From contig CAMYOR010000053.1 of NCBI GenBank assembly GCA_947278105.1, positions 1 through 6,766 of the forward strand: 6,766 bases of DNA. The letters run 5' to 3'. A program made the translations under genes and the position numbers. The notes under the pieces were generated by a model. The model was not told the DNA's origin and ran no database searches. It saw only the letters and a list, made by a program, of their open reading frames with translations. Origin of the DNA: an uncultured Tissierellia bacterium (lineage in GTDB: Bacteria > Bacillota > Clostridia > Tissierellales > Peptoniphilaceae). This document shows, piece after piece, positions 1 to 6,004 of the stretch; the first letter of the stretch is position 1; every line of letters begins with the position of its first letter.

Positions 1-1538
1 GGAATCAGGGTTTTAAACATATAGTTCGAAAGATAGGGGACGTTGGACCGGAAGGGGAGGAGCTTGGCGTTGGAGGGGCAGATATCATCGGTTGTGACAT
101 TGTCCCCGGCCTGGAAAAGAACCTTCATGGTCAAAGAGTCCTCCAGGGGCTGGCCCAGGGGGAAGGGTTTGATATTGGGACCCCGGAGAATCCGGACCGG
201 TTTTTCGGAAGGCTCGGAAAGCTTCTTGGGGATAATGAAATAGGAGGTGCTCAGCTCGAAAACCTCAGGGATTTCCACATTAAGGTCTGAAGCGTACCTT
301 CTGGGGTCCGTGATGACCCCGTTGATAGCCGATGCCGCCGCTGTTTCCGGGCTGGCCAGGTAAATGCCGGCATCAATGGTTCCAGACCGTCCCCGGAAGT
401 TTCGGTTAAAGGTCCTCAAAGACCTGCCTCCGCTCTTGGGCGCCTGGCCCATCCCAATACAGGGGCCGCAGGCGCATTCCAAAATTCTCGCTCCAGCCTT
501 CAGAAAGCTTGTCATTGCTCCATTTTCTGAGATCAGTCTTAAAACGTGGGAAGATCCCGGGGTCAGGGTCAGATCCAGGGAAGGACAGGCCCGGTGACCC
601 TCCAAAATCGCAGCAGCTTTCATAATATCGGTGAAGGAGGAATTGGTGCAAGAACCGATGCAGACCTGGTCCAGAGGCTCCCCCTCAACATCCTTGACCC
701 GGACGACCTTATCCGGGCTGCTGGGCAGGGCGATCATCGGAACAATTTCCGAAAGATCAAGTTCAATGACTTCGTCATACTCAGCATCGGGGTCCGCTTC
801 CAGGGGGATATAGTCCTGAGGCCGTCCCTGCCGGGTGAGGAAAAGAAGGGTGTTTTCATCCGAAGGAAAAATAGAAGAAGTCGCTCCGCACTCGGCTCCC
901 ATATTGCAAATGGTCGCCCGGTCGGTGACATCCAGATTTTTTACTCCAGGGCCGGAATATTCCAAGATCTTTCCCGACCCACCTTTAACGGTGACTTGCC
1001 GAAGAATTTCCAAAATGACATCTTTGGCATTGACGCCCGCTTTTAAGGACCCGGTCAGATGAATATTTAAAATCTCTGGAACGCGGATATTAAAGGTCCC
1101 CGTTGCCATGGCAACGGCGACATCCAGTCCCCCCGCTCCTATGGCAAGGGCCCCCAGCCCTCCATCCGTTGGAGTATGGGAATCTGACCCAAGGAGGGTT
1201 GCTCCGGGCTTTCCAAACCGCTCCAGGTGAACCTGGTGGCAGATGCCGCCGCCCGGCTTGGAGAAGATGATCCCGTATTTTTCGGCGCAGGACCGGATAA
1301 AGGCATGGTCATCCGCATTCTCATAACCGATCTGCAGGATATTATGGTCAATATAGGCGACCGAAAGGTCCGTTTGAATCCGGTCCACATCAAGGGCTAA
1401 AAGCTGGAGATAGACCATGGTTCCAGTGGAGTCCTGGGTCAGGGTCTGGTTGACCTTGATGGTGATCGTCTCCCCCTTTTCCAACTTTCCCAGAAGCAGG
1501 TGAGATTCTAATACTTTTGCAGCGAGCGTCCCTTTCAT
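1..1538 (-). CDS. Aconitate hydratase, Aquifex-type single-chain form, C-terminus cut off by window edge
   Basis: Cytoplasmic [4Fe-4S] enzyme that interconverts citrate and isocitrate through cis-aconitate. The frame is open from ATG at 1538 to the left edge, giving 512 residues without a stop. Visible marks are the aconitase-superfamily motif LLGSDSHTPTDGG with S118-D119-S120-H121, the first cluster ligand in IGSCTNSS (C297), and the CGPC pair (C357, C360) that completes the three-cysteine cluster site. A C-terminal swivel domain begins near residue 478 with GDNVTTDDI and SNAKLLPF. Swivel and catalytic domains in one chain, with this wording, fit the Aquifex-type aconitase family (usually about 640 residues) better than separate LeuC/LeuD-type subunits, so roughly 130 residues lie outside. 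The start is supported by AAAGG about 7 nt upstream; the ATG at 1543 runs into a stop at once. It appears to have its own promoter and is divergent from the aminotransferase. Homoaconitase or methylcitrate specificity cannot be excluded. Confidence 0.93.
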   Translation of the reverse strand, partial: MKGTLAAKVLESHLLLGKLEKGETITIKVNQTLTQDSTGTMVYLQLLALDVDRIQTDLSVAYIDHNILQIGYENADDHAFIRSCAEKYGIIFSKPGGGICHQVHLERFGKPGATLLGSDSHTPTDGGLGALAIGAGGLDVAVAMATGTFNIRVPEILNIHLTGSLKAGVNAKDVILEILRQVTVKGGSGKILEYSGPGVKNLDVTDRATICNMGAECGATSSIFPSDENTLLFLTRQGRPQDYIPLEADPDAEYDEVIELDLSEIVPMIALPSSPDKVVRVKDVEGEPLDQVCIGSCTNSSFTDIMKAAAILEGHRACPSLDLTLTPGSSHVLRLISENGAMTSFLKAGARILECACGPCIGMGQAPKSGGRSLRTFNRNFRGRSGTIDAGIYLASPETAAASAINGVITDPRRYASDLNVEIPEVFELSTSYFIIPKKLSEPSEKPVRILRGPNIKPFPLGQPLEDSLTMKVLFQAGDNVTTDDICPSNAKLLPFRSNVPYLSNYMFKTLI

Positions 1539-1575
1539 AGCATATCCTTTCCTTTCTTTATGTCTGACTTGGTCC

Positions 1576-1591
1576 TTGATTCAAAAATCAA
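1576..1591. repeat. Inverted repeat in the aconitase leader (possible operator)
   Basis: TTGATT (1576-1581) and AATCAA (1586-1591) form perfect 6-bp arms around a 4-nt spacer. The repeat lies about 5 to 20 bp downstream of the predicted aconitase transcription start. A repressor there could block transcription, or the RNA could form a short AU-rich hairpin. No regulator family is recognised from the sequence. Confidence 0.4.
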
Positions 1592-1602
1592 AGAATACCC
1601 CT

Positions 1603-1631
1603 ATTCTATCCTTTACCGCAATGAAGTTCAA
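1603..1631 (-). promoter_or_regulatory. Predicted sigma-A promoter of the aconitase gene
   Basis: Read on the minus strand, TTGAAC (1631-1626) is followed after exactly 17 bp by TAGAAT (1608-1603). These match the -35 consensus at 4 of 6 and the -10 consensus at 5 of 6 positions. Transcription would begin near 1596 and leave a 5' leader of about 57 nt before the ATG at 1538. The call is by eye; no start site is known. Confidence 0.6.
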
Positions 1632-1674
1632 TTGATCAAAACCTTTGCCTAAGCTTTCTTTATCGTTTGAAGAG

Positions 1675-1684
1675 ATTGGCCAAT
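1675..1684. repeat. 10-bp perfect palindrome between the divergent promoters
   Basis: ATTGGCCAAT is a perfect palindrome about midway between the aconitase -35 (1626-1631) and the aminotransferase -35 (1733-1738). The position would suit a dimeric regulator of one or both genes. A second, shorter palindrome, TTGATCAA, lies at 1632-1639 directly against the aconitase -35. Palindromes of 8 to 10 bp also arise by chance, so the functional call is weak. Confidence 0.3.
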
Positions 1685-1732
1685 TCCTAAGTTTAAGAGG
1701 ATTTTTATTCAGGATGAATAGGTTTTCTCAAT

Positions 1733-1761
1733 TTGTTTTCTTAAATCTCTTTTGATATAAT
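1733..1761 (+). promoter_or_regulatory. Predicted extended -10 promoter of the aminotransferase gene
   Basis: A perfect TATAAT (1756-1761) is preceded by TGA at 1753-1755, giving an extended -10. TTGTTT (1733-1738) lies 17 bp upstream as a partial -35. Transcription is expected near 1768, so the aminotransferase mRNA would start about 213 nt before its ATG, right at the 5' strand of the predicted leader stem. Confidence 0.75.
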
Positions 1762-1767
1762 GGGTCT

Positions 1768-1939
1768 GCAAAAGCTGAGGAAGAGAAGGCCCAGGAGGCC
1801 AGCCCCCGCCTGGACAGGAAGGAACAAAACCTGCTAACAACCAACATCATCAATTTACATCATCGGCAGTCTTTTTCTATTCTCAAGAGAAAAAACCTCA
1901 GTAACTTTGAAGACGGATTCAATCATGAATCCGTTTTAA
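1768..1939 (+). promoter_or_regulatory. Candidate structured 5' leader RNA upstream of the aminotransferase, class unknown
   Basis: By eye the transcript folds into a closed multi-branch structure. The closing stem pairs AAAG+CTGAGG (1771-1780) with CCTCAG+CTTT (1896-1901 and 1905-1908, with a 3-nt bulge). Inside lie CCAGG/CCTGG (1791-1795 with 1809-1813), CTGCT/GGCAG (1831-1835 with 1865-1869, one G-U pair), and TTTTTCT/AGAAAAA (1872-1878 with 1888-1894). A separate hairpin follows, with arms ACGGATTC (1913-1920) and GAATCCGT (1927-1934) around the loop AATCAT, extendable to 11 bp (1910-1937). The arrangement resembles a cis-regulatory RNA: aptamer-like domain, then a hairpin, then the ribosome-binding site at 1967-1973. 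I do not see the conserved core of a T-box, SAM-I, lysine, TPP or glycine riboswitch. No folding calculation was possible, so the structure is a hypothesis. Confidence 0.4.
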
Positions 1940-1980
1940 ATGAGATCGTTGGAAAACCATTTCATGAAAGGAGAAGATTT

Positions 1981-3168
1981 ATGGCATTAAAATTTGCAGA
2001 ACGCATGGACAACATGAAGGCTTCTGAGATTCGCGAGCTTTTAGCTTTAACCCAGAAACCAGAGATTATTTCCTTCGCCGGAGGGCTTCCCGCTCCGGAA
2101 ATGTTCCCTGTCAAGGCGTGGAAAGAAGCTTGCGACAAGGTGATGGACAACAACGGACAGGTGGCGCTTCAGTATGGCCCCACCGACGGTGTTCCAAGAT
2201 TAAGAGAGCACTTAATCCCCCGCATGGAAAAATTAGCCTGCAAGAACGTGGACCCCAAAGACTTCCTGATTCTTTCTGGTTCTCAGCAGGGCTTGGACTT
2301 TATGCCCAAGACCATGATCGACAAGGATGATTACATCATCGTTGAATCCCCAACTTATTTAGGCGCTCTGAACGCTTTCAAAGCCTATCAACCCAGATTT
2401 ATCGAAGTCCCCTCGGACGATGACGGCATGGATCTCAACTACCTGGAAGAACAGTTAAAGACCCATGATCATGTGAAATTCTGCTACGCCATTCCTGATT
2501 TCCAGAACCCATCCGGAAGAACCTGGTCCCTTGAAAAGAGAAAGGGATTAATGGAATTAGCCAATAAATATGACTTTGCCATCTTGGAAGATAACCCCTA
2601 CGGCGAGCTTCGTTTTGCCGGAGAGATCCTTCCTTCTTTAAGATCTATGGATACCCAAGGCCGTGTGGCTTTCATGGGCACCTTCTCCAAGATTTTAAGC
2701 CCTGGCATCCGTCTAGGCTGGTTCCATGCAGATCCGGAACTTCTGGGCAAGTTCAACTTAATTAAGCAGGGCGCTGACCTCCAGTCCTCCACCTTCACTC
2801 AGCTAATTTTAGCTCAGTTCCTGGATGATAATGACATCGAATCTCATATCCAGAAGATTTGCGATCTCTATGGAAAGAGAAAAGACATCATGGTCGAGTC
2901 CATGAAGAAGTACTTCCCCGAGGAAGTCACCTTCACCAACCCCGAAGGCGGTCTCTTCCTCTGGGTCATGATGCCTGAATACATCAATGGCCGTGAATTG
3001 GCAAAGAAAGCCATCGAGAAGAAAGTCGCTTACGTACCGGGCGGCGCCTTCTACGCCAACAATCCAAAGGAAAACTGCTTCCGTTTGAACTACTCCTGTA
3101 TGCCAGAAGAGCGAATCGAAGAGGGCATCAAGCGCTTAGGCGAAACCATCAAAGACGCGATTCGTTAA
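1981..3168 (+). CDS. PLP-dependent class I aminotransferase, LysN/2-aminoadipate aminotransferase-like
   Basis: A cytoplasmic pyridoxal-phosphate enzyme that moves an amino group between an amino acid and a 2-oxo acid. The 395 residues are the full length of a fold-type I aminotransferase. Visible elements are the N-terminal GGLP (34-37), YGPTDG (65-70), SGSQQGLD (99-106) near the PLP phosphate, FQNPSG with N176, EDNPYGEL with D204 and Y207 contacting the pyridine ring, the Schiff-base lysine K237 in GTFSK, R244 in IRLGW, and substrate-carboxylate R368 in FRLNYS. The wording matches the LysN/MocR-like branch, which includes 2-aminoadipate, branched-chain and aromatic aminotransferases, so the substrate is not fixed by sequence. 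AAAGGAG (1967-1973), 7 nt before the ATG, fixes the start. The gene is alone between its own promoter and a strong terminator. None of its 18 arginines uses CGG, a codon common in the neighbours, and TTA leucine codons are frequent. This suggests high expression. Confidence 0.95.
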   Translation: MALKFAERMDNMKASEIRELLALTQKPEIISFAGGLPAPEMFPVKAWKEACDKVMDNNGQVALQYGPTDGVPRLREHLIPRMEKLACKNVDPKDFLILSGSQQGLDFMPKTMIDKDDYIIVESPTYLGALNAFKAYQPRFIEVPSDDDGMDLNYLEEQLKTHDHVKFCYAIPDFQNPSGRTWSLEKRKGLMELANKYDFAILEDNPYGELRFAGEILPSLRSMDTQGRVAFMGTFSKILSPGIRLGWFHADPELLGKFNLIKQGADLQSSTFTQLILAQFLDDNDIESHIQKICDLYGKRKDIMVESMKKYFPEEVTFTNPEGGLFLWVMMPEYINGRELAKKAIEKKVAYVPGGAFYANNPKENCFRLNYSCMPEERIEEGIKRLGETIKDAIR

Positions 3169-3196
3169 AAATCATCCTATCTTTTAAGAATCACCT

Positions 3197-3231
3197 AAAA
3201 ACGACGCCGGAAAGCCGGCGCCGTTTTTTTT
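3197..3231. terminator. Bidirectional Rho-independent terminator between convergent units
   Basis: CGCCGG (3205-3210) pairs with CCGGCG (3215-3220) around the loop AAAG. After one A-C mismatch the stem continues with CG/CG and A-T pairs. On the plus strand eight T residues follow (3224-3231), ending the aminotransferase mRNA 29 bp after its stop codon. On the minus strand the same stem is followed by five T (complement of 3197-3201), so it can also end the ABC operon, whose last stop is at 3288. Confidence 0.93.
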
Positions 3232-3287
3232 GAATGTTTTTTGTACAAAAGGTATGCTTCCAAACAAGTAGCTGGTAGCCTCACTTT

Positions 3288-4706
3288 TTATGAGCAAGGC
3301 TCCTCGGACTTTTTGCGATTGCTCAAGGAGCTTTTGATCTCAATCCGCTGGTTAAAGCCCAGGGCTTCGGCCTCTTTCACCTCGTGAGAAACCAGCACGA
3401 GGCCCCGGAAGGAGCTCTTTTTTTCATTGATCCAGTCGGTGGCCTTTTTTTTGCTATTTTGGTCCAGGTCACGGAAGGGTTCATCTAAAAGAAGAAGGTC
3501 CCCCGGACTTAAAACCGCCCTTGCCAGGGCAACTCTTCTTTTCATTCCTCCGGATAGCTCCTCCACCCGCTGGTCCTCCAGGCCAGAAAGGCCCAGGGCT
3601 TTGAGATTTTCGGAAAGGCCCGGGGCCGCTTGGGGATTTACGAGCAGGAGGTTTTCTCGGACCGTCCAGGACTCAATTAACCGATTTTCCTGAAAGAGGG
3701 GGGAAAAGCGCAGGCCCCGAGCGGGCGAAACCCTTCCTTTATCAGGCAAAGTCAGTCCCATCATTAGGTTTAAGAGGGTGGTTTTTCCCGCCCCGGATTC
3801 TCCATAGATCCAGGTCACCTCACCCGGAAGAAAATTGTGGGAAAAGTTTTCAATGACCGGACCCTTTCCATAGTCCTTATCCACTGCTTTTAAAGAAAGA
3901 AGGGGTCCGGACTCATCCAAAGGAGATAAGGCCCACCTTCCCCGAGGTTTTTTTCTTTCCAGGCCAAGGAGGGCTTTTTTTAAAAGAAAGGAGAGGACCC
4001 GGGAAGAGCCGGCGCTTAGGAGGATAATCCACAGGGTCAGGGCAAAAAGCTGGGCCATTTCCAGATAAATTTTCGAATCATAGAGGGCCTCTCCGATGGA
4101 TCCTTTGACCATGGCGATAATTTCTGCTGCCGTTCCCGCCTTCCAGGCCAGACCCATCGTAGTTTTTGCCGCTGCGATAAGATAGGGTGCGAGCTGGGGG
4201 AGGAGGATTGCCCGAAACTTTTCAAAGGAAGTCAGCTCGAAAATTTCACCCATTTGACGAAGATTCGGATCCATGGCCATCAGCCCCTCAAGCACATTGT
4301 GGTAGACCACAGGAAAGACAATTAAAAAGCAGATAAAGACAGAAAGGACCTGGGACCGCATCCAGAAAAGAGCCAGGATGACAAAGGAAGCGACCGGGAC
4401 CGACTGGATGGCGTAAATCAAAGGCTGTAGGAAGCTTTGAAAGGTTCGGCTTTTAGAGGAAAGCCCTGCCAAAAGGGCTGCCAGGAGATAGGCAAAAGAA
4501 AAGCCCAGAAGGATGCGGCCGAGGGTAAAAAGAGTCCTCTGGAAAAAGGTCGGTTCTTTAAAAAGATGAAAGAGTTCAAAAAAAACTTGACCTGGACCGG
4601 GAAGGAAGAGGGGGTTATTGATAAGCAGTGAAAGGACCCACCAAATAATGATCCAGAAGAGGGCCGCCCCGGTCTTTTTGATTCCAGGTTTATGGATGCA
4701 TTTCAT
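3288..4706 (-). CDS. ABC importer permease and ATPase fused in one polypeptide (SsuC/TauC-SsuB/TauB type)
   Basis: Inner-membrane and energising part of an ABC importer, 472 residues. Residues about 14-250 form a binding-protein-dependent permease with several hydrophobic segments and a coupling loop ending in FRAILLPQ (about 164-171), the place of the EAA motif. After a short charged linker (about 250-267) comes a complete nucleotide-binding domain. It has Walker A GESGAGKTT (302-310, K308), Q-loop FQEN (Q339), signature LSGGM (384-388), Walker B LLLLDEP with catalytic E409, and switch H441 in VSHE. These domains are normally separate proteins in this importer class. No ATG occurs in frame between the end of the permease and Walker A, so an independent ATG-started ATPase is not available. 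I chose ATG 4706 because GGGAGG lies 5 nt upstream; a start at 4856 would add 50 unrelated residues overlapping the lipoprotein gene. It follows that gene by 62 bp, presumably in one operon. The substrate is unknown. Confidence 0.9.
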   Translation of the reverse strand: MKCIHKPGIKKTGAALFWIIIWWVLSLLINNPLFLPGPGQVFFELFHLFKEPTFFQRTLFTLGRILLGFSFAYLLAALLAGLSSKSRTFQSFLQPLIYAIQSVPVASFVILALFWMRSQVLSVFICFLIVFPVVYHNVLEGLMAMDPNLRQMGEIFELTSFEKFRAILLPQLAPYLIAAAKTTMGLAWKAGTAAEIIAMVKGSIGEALYDSKIYLEMAQLFALTLWIILLSAGSSRVLSFLLKKALLGLERKKPRGRWALSPLDESGPLLSLKAVDKDYGKGPVIENFSHNFLPGEVTWIYGESGAGKTTLLNLMMGLTLPDKGRVSPARGLRFSPLFQENRLIESWTVRENLLLVNPQAAPGLSENLKALGLSGLEDQRVEELSGGMKRRVALARAVLSPGDLLLLDEPFRDLDQNSKKKATDWINEKKSSFRGLVLVSHEVKEAEALGFNQRIEIKSSLSNRKKSEEPCS

Positions 4707-4735
4707 AGGATCCTCCCATCCGGCACAAAGGCTGG

Positions 4736-4752
4736 TGGCCTGCAGCTGGCCG
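4736..4752 (-). repeat. Short GC-rich hairpin between the two ABC transporter genes
   Basis: GGCC (4737-4740) and GGCC (4748-4751) pair around TGCAGCT, with a closing G-U-type pair at 4736/4752. It lies between the lipoprotein stop codon (4769) and the ribosome-binding site of the fusion gene (4712-4717). Intercistronic hairpins after binding-protein genes often raise the binding protein's yield over the membrane parts; whether this small one does so is inference. Confidence 0.3.
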
Positions 4753-4768
4753 ACGCTATACCTTTTGC

Positions 4769-5758
4769 TTAGGGCAGATAGTAAAAATCTTCTCCCGGAA
4801 GCTTGCCGCCGACGGATTTTGGGTTTTCTCGGAAAAGAACCTCTAGATAGCCGCAAAGCCGCTCCTTCATCGCCGGTCCGGTGATGGAAACGAGATTACA
4901 GTAAGGAAGGGACTTTTCTGCAATGGGGGCGGGGAAGATGCCAAATTCTTCAATGAGCTGAGCCGCTTCTTTTTTGTTTTCATTGACATAGGTGACAGAC
5001 CCTTCATAGGCTTTTAAAAGCGCCTTGATTTCTTCGGGGTGGGCAAGGACAAATTCCTTCCGGCAGAGGAGAGTTCCCATGACCAGGGCGGAAGGCTTCT
5101 CCTCCTTTTCCTGGGTCTTATCCCATTCCTTTGTTAGATCCAAAGCGATCCGCAAATCCTTCACTTTTGTCTGAGCAATCGTGACAAAAGGCTGGGGCAG
5201 GAGGGCGAGAGCCTTTGGATCCTCCGAGAGGGCAGCCAAGGCTTCGGCGTGTTCATTTTTCCAATCCACATGGACCTCCTCCGGCGGGATCCCGTTTTCT
5301 TTGAGAAGATAGCGGAGGATATATTCCGGGCTGGCGCCTTTTCCAGAAGCATAAAGGGTTTTTCCTTTTAAATCCTTGATAGACTGAATCGAATCGCCTT
5401 TTTCGACAATGTAGAGGACTCCCAAGGTGTTGATGTTCAGATTGACGATTTCTCCCTTTGATTTTTGATAGAGCACTGCCCCGAGATTGGCCGGAAGGGC
5501 AGCCACATCCGCCTCTCCCTTTAAGATCTTTGGGACCGCCTGATCGGGGCTTGTGACCAGTTCAAAGGATAAGGGAAGGGCTTTGGGATTTTCTTTGGCA
5601 TCGGCCATCAGTTTTACCATACCCATCGAAGTGGGCCCCTTGAGACCAATGATTCGAATGGGGGCAGAGCTTTCCTTTTTTCCATTCGAAGAACAGGCGG
5701 TCAGAAAAAGGGCGACCGCTAAAAAAAGACAAAAGAATAAGCTTTTTTTCCTTTTCAT
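4769..5758 (-). CDS. ABC transporter substrate-binding lipoprotein, NMT1/TauA/SsuA-like
   Basis: Extracytoplasmic solute receptor, 329 residues, anchored to the outer face of the membrane. A basic N-terminus (MKRKK), a hydrophobic stretch (7-19) and the lipobox L19-T-A-C22 predict lipid attachment at C22. The mature part has NMT1/SsuA-like features: KGPTSMGMVKL (40-50), GEADVAALPANLGAVLY (81-97), KDLKGKTLYASGKG (128-141) and ALLPQPFVT (185-193). This family binds sulfonates, nitrate, taurine, riboflavin or pyrimidine precursors in different members, and I cannot choose among them. The start has AAAGGG 7 nt upstream (5766-5771 on the plus strand). A run of eight A sits between that site and the TG of the start codon, so slippage there would alter the spacing. 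It is the first gene of a two-gene operon with the permease-ATPase fusion, divergent from the hydrogenase. Confidence 0.93.
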   Translation of the reverse strand: MKRKKSLFFCLFLAVALFLTACSSNGKKESSAPIRIIGLKGPTSMGMVKLMADAKENPKALPLSFELVTSPDQAVPKILKGEADVAALPANLGAVLYQKSKGEIVNLNINTLGVLYIVEKGDSIQSIKDLKGKTLYASGKGASPEYILRYLLKENGIPPEEVHVDWKNEHAEALAALSEDPKALALLPQPFVTIAQTKVKDLRIALDLTKEWDKTQEKEEKPSALVMGTLLCRKEFVLAHPEEIKALLKAYEGSVTYVNENKKEAAQLIEEFGIFPAPIAEKSLPYCNLVSITGPAMKERLCGYLEVLFRENPKSVGGKLPGEDFYYLP

Positions 5759-5801
5759 TTTTTTTCCCTTTCAAAGCCATATTTTGGAGGCAAAATCTTC
5801 C

Positions 5802-5824
5802 TAGGGTGAATTGGACTGACCCTA
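5802..5824. repeat. Inverted repeat in the ABC operon leader (possible operator or hairpin)
   Basis: TAGGGT (5802-5807) and ACCCTA (5819-5824) are perfect 6-bp arms separated by 11 bp. The repeat lies 15 to 37 bp downstream of the predicted ABC operon start near 5839. The 17-bp centre-to-centre spacing could suit a dimeric DNA-binding protein. In RNA it would be a 6-bp stem with an 11-nt loop. The surrounding leader is only about 80 nt and lacks the conserved parts of a TPP riboswitch. Confidence 0.4.
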
Positions 5825-5845
5825 TCGATTCCCATTCATTTTATC

Positions 5846-5875
5846 ATTTTAAACAGGGTTTCCCGGATATGTTAA
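5846..5875 (-). promoter_or_regulatory. Predicted promoter of the ABC transporter operon
   Basis: On the minus strand TTAACA (5875-5870, 5 of 6 to the -35 consensus) is followed after 18 bp by TAAAAT (5851-5846, 5 of 6 to the -10 consensus). Transcription would start near 5839. Both hexamers overlap the elements of the hydrogenase promoter on the other strand, so RNA polymerase should not be able to occupy both at once. Confidence 0.6.
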
Positions 5876-5878
5876 AAT
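5850..5878 (+). promoter_or_regulatory. Predicted extended -10 promoter of the hydrogenase gene
   Basis: TAAACA (5850-5855, 4 of 6 to -35) and TAAAAT (5873-5878, 5 of 6 to -10) are separated by 17 bp, and TGT directly before the -10 makes it an extended -10. Transcription would begin near 5885, leaving a leader of about 120 nt before ATG 6005. The leader contains an eight-T run (5929-5936) and a weak imperfect hairpin around 5941-5965 but no recognised riboswitch. Confidence 0.55.
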
Positions 5879-6004
5879 TATTATGATCAGCAGGGATCGA
5901 CCCAAACTTTCTATGTGAATATCCATCGTTTTTTTTCTGCTCGGAAGGGAATTTGGACTTACCGAAGCCTTGAAATGTAATGCCAAATTAGAAAAGAGGA
6001 GAAT

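Noticed and set aside
546..1046. 166-codon plus-strand open frame
   Set aside because: It is antisense to the aconitase gene, whose frame is uninterrupted and carries all three cluster cysteines. No plausible ribosome-binding site or domain was seen.
1719..1737. Possible CodY-like box overlapping the aminotransferase -35
   Set aside because: The best alignment leaves about six mismatches to AATTTTCWGAAAATT, too many to support.
1925..1939. Four-codon mini-ORF in the leader
   Set aside because: It starts inside the hairpin, has no ribosome-binding site and is too short to act convincingly as a leader peptide.
1768..1980. T-box, SAM-I, lysine, glycine or TPP riboswitch, or an SRP-like RNA because of GGAAGGAA at 1817-1824
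   Set aside because: The T-box GGTGGNACCGCG core and the conserved cores of the other classes are absent. The GGAAGGAA stretch lacks the rest of the SRP domain IV consensus.
3239..3250. TTTTGTACAAAA palindrome after the shared terminator
   Set aside because: AT-rich, without promoter or gene start nearby, between two converging gene ends; likely chance.
4707..4856. 50-residue N-terminal extension of the permease-ATPase fusion
   Set aside because: It would overlap the end of the lipoprotein gene out of frame, is arginine-rich and unlike a permease start, and the ATG at 4706 has a strong ribosome-binding site.
5929..5936. Eight-T run in the hydrogenase leader as an intrinsic terminator
   Set aside because: No stable hairpin directly precedes it; only 4- to 5-bp pairings can be drawn.
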